21,383 bases of DNA from JANRIC01 sp033765345 (GTDB taxonomy: Bacteria; Bacteroidota; Bacteroidia; Cytophagales; Microscillaceae). Shown in pieces: positions 7,540 through 14,371 of this stretch. The stretch lies in contig JANRIC010000182.1 in NCBI GenBank assembly GCA_033765345.1, forward strand, positions 1 to 21,383, in the 5' to 3' direction. The position numbers and the translations under genes were made by a program. The notes beneath the pieces were generated by a model, which was not told the origin of the DNA, did not search any database, and saw only the letters and a list, made by a program, of their open reading frames with translations. Each line of letters opens with the position of its first letter. Position 1 is the first letter of the stretch.

Positions 7540-9474
7540 TTATGCTTGAAAGGTCAGTTCATAGGCAATGGAATATGCTCCCAATTTCTCCTGAATGGCT
7601 TTTTTGAGAAATTCTTCTGCATCTTTTTGAATTTCCAGATGTATTTGAGCTACCATACCTTTGATTTTATCAGGGCCTACGGTAATTTTTTTATGGATAA
7701 TTCCCTGTAGATCGTCCAGCTCGATGGTATACACTTCTTCAATTTCCTTCCAGACCAACTGCGGCTTAAAGATTTTACCTACGGCTGTCACGGGCATTTG
7801 ATCGATGATTCGGACGGCTTTGGGCTGGGCAGCGCGTTCGCCGATATTGTCTTTGGCAAATTGCAGAAGTTCGTCTTCGTGGGGGCTAGACCCAGGTTTG
7901 GCTTGTATGTATACTACGGGTACTTCGCCGACTCGGGGGTCAGGGCGGCCAACGGCGGCAGCTAAAGCCACGTCAGGATGCAGGTGCATGGGTTCCTCGA
8001 TCATTTTGGGGTCGATATTGTGCCCACCTCGGATGATGAGTTCTTTTTTGCGCCCTGTAAGCCAGAAGTAGGCATCTTTATCCATGCGCCCTAGGTCTCC
8101 GGTATTGAGCCAAGGTCCTTTGCCGTCGTGGGTATCAATAAATACGTGTTTATTGTGTACTTCCTCTTTATAGCCCTTGAATACATTTGCGCCTCGGATA
8201 GCGACGATGCCTATTTCGTCCGTTTCACAATCCCGCAGGTACTTTCCCTCATCATCCAGCAGGAGGGTTTTCATCTCCTGATAAGGGATGCGCATTCCGA
8301 TAGAGCCGATTTTTTTTTCGCCATAAGCCGGATTGGCAGAGCTGGCACAAGCCCCTTCGGTAAGCCCGTAACCTTCAAGAATCTTCACTCCGGTTTTTTC
8401 CTGAAAAGTTTTAAATAATTCTACAGGCATAGGAGCCGCACCACAGATCGCAAAATCCAGAGAACTGATGTCTTCCTTACCGATCGGTATATTGAGCAGC
8501 ATTTGATAGACTGTAGGCACCCCGCTAAAGAAGTTGACTTTGTAATGGGACACTATTTTCCAGAAGTTGGCAAATACTCCCTCGCCTCGATAGCCTTGAG
8601 GAGTACCCAAGACCACGGTAGCCCCGGCACTCCAGGGAATCAACCCAGTGACGATGACCCCGTTTACGTGAAAAAGCGGCAAACCGCAAAAGAGAACCCG
8701 ATCAGGGCTATTGCCAATATTTTGCCCTGCCGACCAGGCATCAAATACTTCATTAAAATGCGAATGACGAGCAATTTTGGGTGTACCGGTAGTGCCTCCG
8801 GTATGAAAATAAGAAGCAATATCATCCGGCTGAATGTCTCTTTCAAAGCTAAGGCGGTCAGCGGGATATTTGGACATCGTTTTGTGAAAATCCAGGATGT
8901 GTACTTTCGATTCGCTGCGGGGTTTTTTGTTGATAAGTTTGACGATGGTTCTTTTCAGGCTTCCCAGATAAATACCCAAATCTACGGTCAGTACGGTTTT
9001 GAGGCTGGGGACGAGCTGAATAATACTTTCTACTTTGTCCCAGAGGTCGGTTTTAGGGAAAGGTGCCAGCGTAACCAAGATTTTGGCTTCGGCAGCCTTA
9101 AGAATGTCGGCGATTTGTTGTGGCTCAAGCATAGGATTGACGGCACAAACAATCCCGGCGGCTTCCCCTCCCCAGATGGTAAAGTGAGTTTCGGGCAAAT
9201 TGGGCAATACAAAAGCAACCACTTCTTTCGTACCCAAGCCCAGCCCTTGAAACATATTGGCAGTTTGGTTGATCCGGTGAATCAGATCTCGAAAACTAAA
9301 ATCGGCACTTTTGCTGTAATTTGTTCCTTGTAAAAAAAATCTCAGGGCAGTTTTATCTGGATTGATGCCTGCACCTCGCTGTAGCATTTCGTATGTATTC
9401 CGAGGGAGATTGTGCTGTTCTAGGGGGTTTTCCTCTATTTTTAGTATATCCTCGATGGTTTTGATTTGTATCAT
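7540..9474 (-). CDS. Acyl-CoA synthetase (AMP-binding, long-chain fatty-acid type)
   Basis: 644 residues. An ANL-superfamily adenylate-forming enzyme that activates a carboxylic acid with ATP to an acyl-AMP and then a CoA thioester. The ATP P-loop YFHTGGTTGTPKIARH sits at about 221-236. It is followed by GLPLFHVNGV, the adenine-binding EGYGLTEG, the hinge region LNTGDLGRMD and GRKKELIIRGG, and the C-terminal catalytic Lys in TAVGKIFK (about 566). It resembles the roughly 630-residue 'AMP-binding domain protein' subgroup, which shares the N-terminal LP..TYE.L.RGA and the LPNLPETHF.IWGGEAAGI signatures. That subgroup is generally annotated as fatty acyl-CoA synthetase, but the exact substrate cannot be read from the sequence. 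A C-terminal extension of about 75 residues after the catalytic Lys is typical for it. It appears monocistronic, and I see no strong promoter in the 250 nt upstream. Confidence 0.9.
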   Translation of the reverse strand: MIQIKTIEDILKIEENPLEQHNLPRNTYEMLQRGAGINPDKTALRFFLQGTNYSKSADFSFRDLIHRINQTANMFQGLGLGTKEVVAFVLPNLPETHFTIWGGEAAGIVCAVNPMLEPQQIADILKAAEAKILVTLAPFPKTDLWDKVESIIQLVPSLKTVLTVDLGIYLGSLKRTIVKLINKKPRSESKVHILDFHKTMSKYPADRLSFERDIQPDDIASYFHTGGTTGTPKIARHSHFNEVFDAWSAGQNIGNSPDRVLFCGLPLFHVNGVIVTGLIPWSAGATVVLGTPQGYRGEGVFANFWKIVSHYKVNFFSGVPTVYQMLLNIPIGKEDISSLDFAICGAAPMPVELFKTFQEKTGVKILEGYGLTEGACASSANPAYGEKKIGSIGMRIPYQEMKTLLLDDEGKYLRDCETDEIGIVAIRGANVFKGYKEEVHNKHVFIDTHDGKGPWLNTGDLGRMDKDAYFWLTGRKKELIIRGGHNIDPKMIEEPMHLHPDVALAAAVGRPDPRVGEVPVVYIQAKPGSSPHEDELLQFAKDNIGERAAQPKAVRIIDQMPVTAVGKIFKPQLVWKEIEEVYTIELDDLQGIIHKKITVGPDKIKGMVAQIHLEIQKDAEEFLKKAIQEKLGAYSIAYELTFQA

Positions 9475-9724
9475 AGATCAGTATTACTTCTTGATGCGTG
9501 AATAAGAGGACAATTTAAGGGATTTTTGGGGAATTTTAAAGAGCAAAGTGTTTTTTAACGGATTCAGCAGTTTTGGGCTAAGTGAGGGCTAAAAAAGATA
9601 CGTGATAAGCATGTACACGCTCAAGCCACTTGCATTTCTTCCGAAGGCAAAATACGAAAACCCTAGCTGTCTCAAACTTCGGGCTTATTATTTGAGAGAT
9701 AGTCAAGTTGAAGATTCATAGATG

Positions 9725-10426
9725 TCAAAAAAATCCCTTCCAACTCATAATTTCTCTAATAAATAGAAATATGACCTGGGGATAAATCAGGATAGAAAAT
9801 AGTATACCGAATAAAGCTCCATAAAGGTGTGCATCGTGCCCGATATTGTCCTGATAGCCCTTGTCTTGCTGGCGAGCCATATATGCGGTATAAAAAAGAT
9901 ACAAGATGGCAAATATAAAACCTGGTAGGGCAAATTGATCTGGTAGGAAGATAATGCCGATTCCATTCATAGGAAAAAACAGTACAAAAGCGAATACAAC
10001 GGCAGAAACTCCGCCGGAGGCTCCTAAAGCGTTGTAGTAAATCTTGTGCCGGTGTTTGAAATAGCTAGGTATGCCCGCAGCGATAATTGCCAATAAATAA
10101 AAAATAGGATACACCCATTGACCGCTTGCGCCTAGAACCTCCGGAGATTGAAAAACCTCTCGTTCTAGCAAACTGCCAAAAGAATAAAAAACATACATAT
10201 TGACTCCCAAATGAAGGTAACCATTGTGGATAAAACCGGAGGTCAAAAAACGCTGATATTCGTTGTATTTGTGAATAGAGTAGGGGTTAAAAATCCATTT
10301 TTTTTTAAATCCAGGATTTTCTTCGGCATAAATACTCAAGATGACGGTAATAAAGATGAGTATTCCGGTCACATTGACATTTGCGGTAGTAAACTCGATG
10401 AAAACAAATATTTGAGATAAGTTCAT
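9725..10426 (-). CDS. Rhomboid-family intramembrane serine protease
   Basis: 233 residues from ATG 10426, chosen because GGAGG lies 5 nt before it. An in-frame ATG at 10444 would add six residues. The protein has about six hydrophobic segments. Rhomboids cut substrate helices inside the membrane. The serine is in GASGGVSAVVF (GxSG motif), the histidine in AHLYGALFG near the C-terminus, and the early HLGVNMYVFYSFG gives the supporting His and Asn. All catalytic elements are present, so an active protease is expected. Substrates are unknown. The gene starts 23 nt after the stop of the polyprenyl synthase gene, so the two are probably cotranscribed from the promoter at 11445-11476. Confidence 0.88.
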   Translation of the reverse strand: MNLSQIFVFIEFTTANVNVTGILIFITVILSIYAEENPGFKKKWIFNPYSIHKYNEYQRFLTSGFIHNGYLHLGVNMYVFYSFGSLLEREVFQSPEVLGASGQWVYPIFYLLAIIAAGIPSYFKHRHKIYYNALGASGGVSAVVFAFVLFFPMNGIGIIFLPDQFALPGFIFAILYLFYTAYMARQQDKGYQDNIGHDAHLYGALFGILFSILIYPQVIFLFIREIMSWKGFF

Positions 10427-10431
10427 TACAT

Positions 10432-10436
10432 CCTCC
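10432..10436 (-). promoter_or_regulatory. Shine-Dalgarno sequence of the rhomboid gene
   Basis: The minus strand reads GGAGG with 5 nt to ATG 10426. Strong Shine-Dalgarno sites are uncommon in Bacteroidota. Here it probably serves reinitiation or independent entry downstream in the operon, and it selects ATG 10426 over ATG 10444. Confidence 0.6.
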
Positions 10437-10449
10437 AATATCATAGACT

Positions 10450-11421
10450 TTATTTTTCACGGTGAATAATTTGTTCGGTAAAATTTCTCAGGATTTCCTT
10501 GCGGGCTTCATCAGCTTGAACAGCTTCTAATTGCTCAAAACCTTTTTGGAAATATAAGTTCATTTTTTCCTCTGTCAAGGCTTTGATTCCAAGTTGATTA
10601 TAAATCTCTGTAACGGCTTTTACTTTTTCAAATTTATCAAATTCCTGCAAAGAAAGCCAATAATTAAGCTTTTCTTTGGAGTCATCTTTTGCGTTTTCCA
10701 GGGCTTTGATCAGCAAAAAGGTTTTTTTATTGGCTATAATATCTCCGCCTACCTGTTTGCCGAATTTGTCGGCATCCCCGTAAACATCCAGCAGATCGTC
10801 TTTGAGTTGAAAACCAAGCCCGATATTTTCGCCGAAATTTCTTAGAAATATTCGGTTTTTTGCATGAGTTTTTGCGATAATACCTCCTAGCTCAAGCGCA
10901 AAACCCAGCAAAACAGCAGTTTTACGGCGGATCATTTCTATATAAGCCTCTTCGCTGACCTGAGCGGCTGTTTCATAATTCATATCCAATTGTTGCCCTT
11001 CACACACGAGTGCGGCGCATTGATTAAATGCCTGTATTACTTCTTTCACTTGAGTATCATCTACCTCAAGCATCAGCTGATAGGCATAAACCAGCATGAC
11101 ATCGCCGGAGAGGATGGCTACATTGGGGTTCCATTTTTCGTGGACGGTCGGTTTGCCACGGCGTAGCGGGGCATTGTCCATAATATCGTCGTGCATCAGC
11201 GTAAAATTATGAAATACTTCTACGCCGATGGCAGGTTTCATACTTTTTTGATAATCTTCGCCGAATAAATAGGTTCCTAACAATGCCAATATGGGGCGCA
11301 TTCGTTTGCCGCCCAAATCCATAATATAGCGAATGGGCTCATAAATTTCTTGTGGATCAGTGCCATAGACCAGGGATTGGATTTCCTGATTGACGAGTTC
11401 TTTGAGTTTTTCCAGGTTCAT
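10450..11421 (-). CDS. Polyprenyl (geranylgeranyl/octaprenyl-type) diphosphate synthase
   Basis: 323 residues from ATG 11421 (MNLEKLKELVNQEIQSLVYG). It is a trans-isoprenyl diphosphate synthase that condenses isopentenyl diphosphate onto an allylic diphosphate. Features in order are GGKRMRP, which binds diphosphate; the first Asp-rich motif HDDIMDNAPLRRGKPTVH; GFQLKDDLLD with the second Asp-rich motif; and GGDIIANKKTFL. Both Asp-rich motifs are intact. Chain length cannot be assigned safely: neighbours four and five residues before the first motif are FHNFTLMHDD, and small versus bulky side chains there set the product. The frame stays open to an ATG at 11475, but the promoter -7 box (11445-11452) lies inside that extension, so 11421 is the real start. 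It is first in an operon with the rhomboid gene. Confidence 0.92.
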   Translation of the reverse strand: MNLEKLKELVNQEIQSLVYGTDPQEIYEPIRYIMDLGGKRMRPILALLGTYLFGEDYQKSMKPAIGVEVFHNFTLMHDDIMDNAPLRRGKPTVHEKWNPNVAILSGDVMLVYAYQLMLEVDDTQVKEVIQAFNQCAALVCEGQQLDMNYETAAQVSEEAYIEMIRRKTAVLLGFALELGGIIAKTHAKNRIFLRNFGENIGLGFQLKDDLLDVYGDADKFGKQVGGDIIANKKTFLLIKALENAKDDSKEKLNYWLSLQEFDKFEKVKAVTEIYNQLGIKALTEEKMNLYFQKGFEQLEAVQADEARKEILRNFTEQIIHREK

Positions 11422-11444
11422 GCAAATATGTATCGTAGCTGCAT

Positions 11445-11476
11445 CAAACATAGAGAATTCTACAAAGCTTCCCAAT
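11445..11476 (-). promoter_or_regulatory. Bacteroidota-type promoter of the polyprenyl synthase-rhomboid operon
   Basis: The minus strand has ATTG (11476-11473), 20 nt, then TATGTTTG (11452-11445). The -7 box matches TAnnTTTG exactly, and the spacing to the -33-like element is in the range known for Bacteroidota. The -7 box ends 23 nt before ATG 11421, giving a short leader and fixing the gene start. Confidence 0.6.
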
Positions 11477-11580
11477 TATTTATAGAGATAATTCTTGTAT
11501 GAGCTGGTTTTAGAATAAAAAGTATTCTCCAAATAGAATAAGAAAGTCATTTTATTGACAAAAACACGCAATTTTTGTAA

Positions 11581-11588
11581 TTAATTTG
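11581..11588 (+). promoter_or_regulatory. Probable -7 box for the DUF2721 gene
   Basis: TTAATTTG differs at one position from TAnnTTTG and ends 23 nt before ATG 11612, the same spacing as at three other genes here. A TTG at 11555-11557 lies 23 nt further up, a little far for a -33 element. Confidence 0.4.
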
Positions 11589-11611
11589 CAGAAAAAATTA
11601 TCTATATATTT

Positions 11612-12001
11612 ATGGAAATATGGTATATCCCTCTGACAGTAATCCCTGGAGCAGGTCTGTTGATTATGTCTACTACTAATTTGCAAACTGCCATCAGTAA
11701 TGAACTTACCCAATTGATTCAGGAGGATTGTCATAAATTCAGAAGAATTATTGAGCTGAAAATTACTCAGTTGGATTTACTCAATAAAGCACTCGTAGCC
11801 TTGTATTTTGCTACTGCTTGTTTTATTTTATCGGCTTTGATTATTGAAATGAGCGAAACGAGTCGACTAATCAATGTATCTTACAACAAATTAAGCACCT
11901 ATCTTGGGGTATTCAGTTTGTTTATAGCTTTGATTTTGTTGAGTATTTTTTCTATAAGAGGGATCAAAATCAAAAAAGAGCGATTTCGGGCAAGCTTATA
12001 A
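11612..12001 (+). CDS. DUF2721 family membrane protein
   Basis: 129 residues. A first hydrophobic helix (YIPLTVIPGAGLLIMSTTN) is followed by a polar, charged helix (residues about 28-55) and then two further hydrophobic helices (about 60-80 and 95-115), ending in a basic tail, KIKKERF. The N-terminal small-residue-rich helix ending in TN and the two C-terminal membrane helices fit DUF2721, a small inner-membrane family without known function. This is the only confident plus-strand gene in the window. It diverges from the polyprenyl synthase operon across a 190-nt region carrying both promoters, and converges on the cytochrome gene with 19 nt between the stops. Confidence 0.75.
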   Translation: MEIWYIPLTVIPGAGLLIMSTTNLQTAISNELTQLIQEDCHKFRRIIELKITQLDLLNKALVALYFATACFILSALIIEMSETSRLINVSYNKLSTYLGVFSLFIALILLSIFSIRGIKIKKERFRASL

Positions 12002-12020
12002 ATAGCACTTATCCGAGTTT

Positions 12021-12449
12021 TTACTCTTTTAACTCGTACCACTCGATATTTTCAAGGGGTGGGCGGCGGCCTCTAAATTTTGGTGCGTAGTTTTTGGCAA
12101 GGTAATCCAGAATGGCATCTTCGTTTTCGCCTAAATCCTGGAGGTTTTGGTTTGCTTGCATCCAACGGATGATCCCCTCCCACCCTTCGCGGGTGGCTTG
12201 GTTTTGTGTGATTAGTTTGGCCGAATGGCAGCCCGTACAATGGATGATTACGAGCTTGAGATGTTTGTCTGCTATCAGCCCGGTAGGTTGGTGAATCCCG
12301 TCTTTAATTTGCGATTCCAGCCCGGATTTGGATACAGATACTTTTTTGATGGGTTTATTAGCCTTTGGAGGAGTGATCCAAAGAAAATAAGCACTCATTG
12401 CCAGTGCCATGATGAGGGAGAGAAATATTCCTTTTTTAAATATTGACAT
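12021..12449 (-). CDS. Membrane-anchored or periplasmic c-type cytochrome (sulfite dehydrogenase partner)
   Basis: 142 residues from ATG 12449 (MSIFKKGIFLSLIMALAMSA); an ATG at 12458 would add three. An N-terminal hydrophobic segment serves as signal peptide or anchor. A single haem-attachment motif CTGCH follows in VIIHCTGCHSAKLITQ, and the Met in GIIRWMQANQNL is a likely axial ligand. The domain is short, about 75 residues, with a C-terminal NYAPKFRGRRPPL segment. Small monohaem cytochromes of this kind sit next to sulfite-oxidase-family molybdoenzymes and accept their electrons. Here the molybdoenzyme gene is directly upstream on the same strand with a 170-nt gap, so the pairing is strongly suggested, although the gap may carry its own promoter. 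Confidence 0.85.
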   Translation of the reverse strand: MSIFKKGIFLSLIMALAMSAYFLWITPPKANKPIKKVSVSKSGLESQIKDGIHQPTGLIADKHLKLVIIHCTGCHSAKLITQNQATREGWEGIIRWMQANQNLQDLGENEDAILDYLAKNYAPKFRGRRPPLENIEWYELKE

Positions 12450-12534
12450 AAAAAGCAAAATATAGTCGTTAGAGCAAAGATCACATTCATCAAAGTTGGT
12501 ATTAAACCTGCACGCTGCGTATTCAAAAAGGTGT

Positions 12535-12565
12535 TTTGTGCGGACACAAACCCGGGCGTTTTTTT
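12535..12565 (+). terminator. Hairpin and T-run between the molybdoenzyme and cytochrome genes
   Basis: TTTGTG-CGGA-CACAAA (12535-12550) is followed by CCCGGG and a run of seven T (12559-12565) on the plus strand. No plus-strand gene lies before it. On the minus strand the same hairpin sits in the leader between the two genes, preceded by A7. It may lower read-through into the cytochrome gene or mark a processing site. The T-run is separated from the stem, so it is a weak terminator call. Confidence 0.3.
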
Positions 12566-12619
12566 ATAGGAGTAAAACAGATTTAAGACTACCCATCAAA
12601 AAGGCGCAAGAATCACAAA

Positions 12620-13930
12620 TTAGACCACTTTTACGGCAATTCGGTGGCAGGCATTGTTGAGATAACCGTGTGGATTCCAGCCGGGTACAAGCATCGGCTG
12701 CATCAAATCCTTGCTATCGGTGGCTCTAGCCCAGATTTCATAATACCCTTTTTTGGGAAAACTTACCTGCGCCTGAAAATGCTGCCAGGCAAAACGATTG
12801 GCTGCACTTTGTAGGGTACAAGGCTTCCAACTCATTCCAAAATCGATCGAGTAATGCATGGCTTTTACGGATAAATCCCCAGCCCAAGCGTGCCCCCGGA
12901 GAGACAGGGTTTTGCCGGATTGAATCACCGCACCTGACTTCGGATAAGTAATCAGGGATTTGACTGGCATAGACTCAATGATACACATTTTTGAATCTTC
13001 TACCTTGCTGCCGGGAGCGATCGGTTCACAGGGAATTTTGTAGGATTGCCCAGTCATCTTAGGACCGTCATGAACCTTATTACGAACCACAATTCTAGTG
13101 AGCCACTTGCCGGAAGTCGAAGCCACCCAACCCCCAAATATCAACCTGAGCGGATAACCATTCATCATCGGAATGTCTTTGCCATTCATCGCAAAAGCAA
13201 TCAGGGATTCGTCTTCAAGGGCTTTGGCCAGGGGCACACCTCTGGAAATGGGTACTTCTTTCACACCGCCGCTGAGATGTTTGTCTTTTCCATAATAGCC
13301 GATATACACAGCGTCTTTTTTGATACCCACACTCTGAAGCACGTCTTTGAGGCGCAGGCCCGTCCACTGAGGGCATCCGACTGCTCCATAAGTCCATTGA
13401 TTGCCTTCGGCAGGAGGGTAAAACTCACTGCGGCCATTACCACCGCACTCTAGGGTAAGTTGGTAAGTGTAGTGTTTGAATTTGGATTTAAGTTCGGCGA
13501 GGGTAAATACTTTTTTTTGCACGGCAGACTCCCCCTCGATGGTCAGCGTCCAGTTGTTTAAATCAGTTTTAGAAGGAGGAAGACCGTTGTTCCGCACAAA
13601 AAGTTTATCTCCGCTAGTAATCAAATCATCTAAGAGGTGGGGAGGTGTCTCGACATTCCAGGGGCGGTCATTGAGTACAACCAGGTCAGGGTGCTTGCCT
13701 TCCAATTGGAAATCCTGATCCGAATTTGCAAAAGTAGCAGGAATTAGGCCAGAAGGGATATGATTGGCAAATACGATTTCTGCTCCCAAAGCCAGGCTCA
13801 TGGCACTAAGGGCACTTTTTTTCAAAAAGCCCCTGCGTCCAGGTGAATGTTTTTCGCGCCCCCAGAGCAGTTCATCAGCCTGGAAGGGATCAAGAGCATA
13901 TAATTGATGAATTCCGATCTTTTTTTTCAT
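12620..13930 (-). CDS. Tat-exported sulfite-oxidase-family molybdopterin oxidoreductase
   Basis: 436 residues. A twin-arginine signal, GRRGFLKKSALSAMSLALGA (Arg32-Arg33), shows export of the folded, cofactor-loaded enzyme to the periplasm. The catalytic domain (about 85-300) has the molybdenum ligand Cys162 in TLECGGNGRSEF, then GAVGCPQWTGLRL and the Gly-rich GYPLRLIFGGWVASTSGKWL. The C-terminal 130 residues form the Ig-like Mo-co dimerisation domain (MHYSIDFGMSWKP; YEIWARATDS). The length and both domains match SorA-like sulfite dehydrogenases, which oxidise sulfite to sulfate and pass electrons to cytochrome c. The adjacent monohaem cytochrome supports that. The residue after the ligand Cys is Gly where many relatives have Ala. 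There is no haem b5 domain. Sulfite as substrate is inferred from family and context, not proven by sequence. Confidence 0.88.
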   Translation of the reverse strand: MKKKIGIHQLYALDPFQADELLWGREKHSPGRRGFLKKSALSAMSLALGAEIVFANHIPSGLIPATFANSDQDFQLEGKHPDLVVLNDRPWNVETPPHLLDDLITSGDKLFVRNNGLPPSKTDLNNWTLTIEGESAVQKKVFTLAELKSKFKHYTYQLTLECGGNGRSEFYPPAEGNQWTYGAVGCPQWTGLRLKDVLQSVGIKKDAVYIGYYGKDKHLSGGVKEVPISRGVPLAKALEDESLIAFAMNGKDIPMMNGYPLRLIFGGWVASTSGKWLTRIVVRNKVHDGPKMTGQSYKIPCEPIAPGSKVEDSKMCIIESMPVKSLITYPKSGAVIQSGKTLSLRGHAWAGDLSVKAMHYSIDFGMSWKPCTLQSAANRFAWQHFQAQVSFPKKGYYEIWARATDSKDLMQPMLVPGWNPHGYLNNACHRIAVKVV

Positions 13931-14116
13931 GAGGCTAAAAGCTAACAGGTGTATTTTACAATGCTAATTTAAATAACAATCCTTGTCTGACATATTTTGT
14001 GGATAATAAATATTTGACTTTAAAGAGAAAGCTTGAAAATTCCAGCCTGGGCTGCGATGTCTTCAAAGTAAAAATCTAAAATAACATGTCCCTTTCAAAA
14101 TAGCTTGACTTGATTT
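13931..14116. other. Upstream region of the molybdoenzyme gene
   Basis: AT-rich and without an ORF. I see no TAnnTTTG box at the spacing seen elsewhere. The nearest candidate, TAGCTTTT (13944-13937), is too close to ATG 13930. Together with the repeat at 14117-14243 and the terminator at 14246-14286 it makes up the 441-nt gap between this gene and tex. Confidence 0.4.
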
Positions 14117-14243
14117 TATACCCAGATTAAAGTGATTTGCCTGATTTTCTTGATTGATTAGCTTGATTATTCATGATTTAAGAGCTAAAAGCTCCCCTGT
14201 AAGGGTCTTGTTTTTATATTAAAACCACTTCGGTTTGAGTATA
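14117..14243. repeat. Short element with terminal inverted repeats, copy B (MITE-like)
   Basis: The same ends as copy A at 2616-2718: left TATACCCAGATTAAAGTGA and right ACTTCGGTTTGAGTATA. The first about 60 nt match copy A almost exactly, including the phased GATT motifs. The interior then differs. Copy B has an extra stretch with GAGCT-AAA-AGCTC and CCCT-GTA-AGGG hairpins plus an AT-rich run, making it 127 rather than 103 nt. It sits between genes, three bases from the tex terminator, and disrupts nothing. Confidence 0.7.
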
Positions 14244-14245
14244 GT

Positions 14246-14286
14246 AAAATCCCAAAAGCCTTTGAATACAGGCTTTCGGGGTTTTT
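14246..14286. terminator. Bidirectional rho-independent terminator after tex
   Basis: CCCAAAAGCCT (14251-14261) pairs with AGGCTTTCGGG (14270-14280) with one mismatch and an 8-nt loop. There is a T-run on both strands: T5 at 14282-14286 on the plus strand, and ATTTTA after the stem on the minus strand. It lies about 90 nt downstream of the tex stop. Confidence 0.7.
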
Positions 14287-14371
14287 AGTCCTTGTTCCTG
14301 CTCATAAAATTGGTTTAAGCGAGGATGCTTCAAGCAGTATGGAATTAAGATTTTTCTATATATTTTTCTCC

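Noticed and set aside
8503..9333. 276-codon plus-strand ORF
   Set aside because: It is fully antisense to the acyl-CoA synthetase, has no recognisable domain and has a composition typical of a shadow frame.
9670..9697. Inverted repeat TCTCAAA...TTTGAGA downstream of the rhomboid gene as a terminator
   Set aside because: Only 7 bp, AT-rich, with a 14-nt loop and no proper T-run after it on the minus strand.
11422..11475. 18-codon extension of the polyprenyl synthase
   Set aside because: The -7 box TATGTTTG lies inside it, so it cannot be part of the main transcript.
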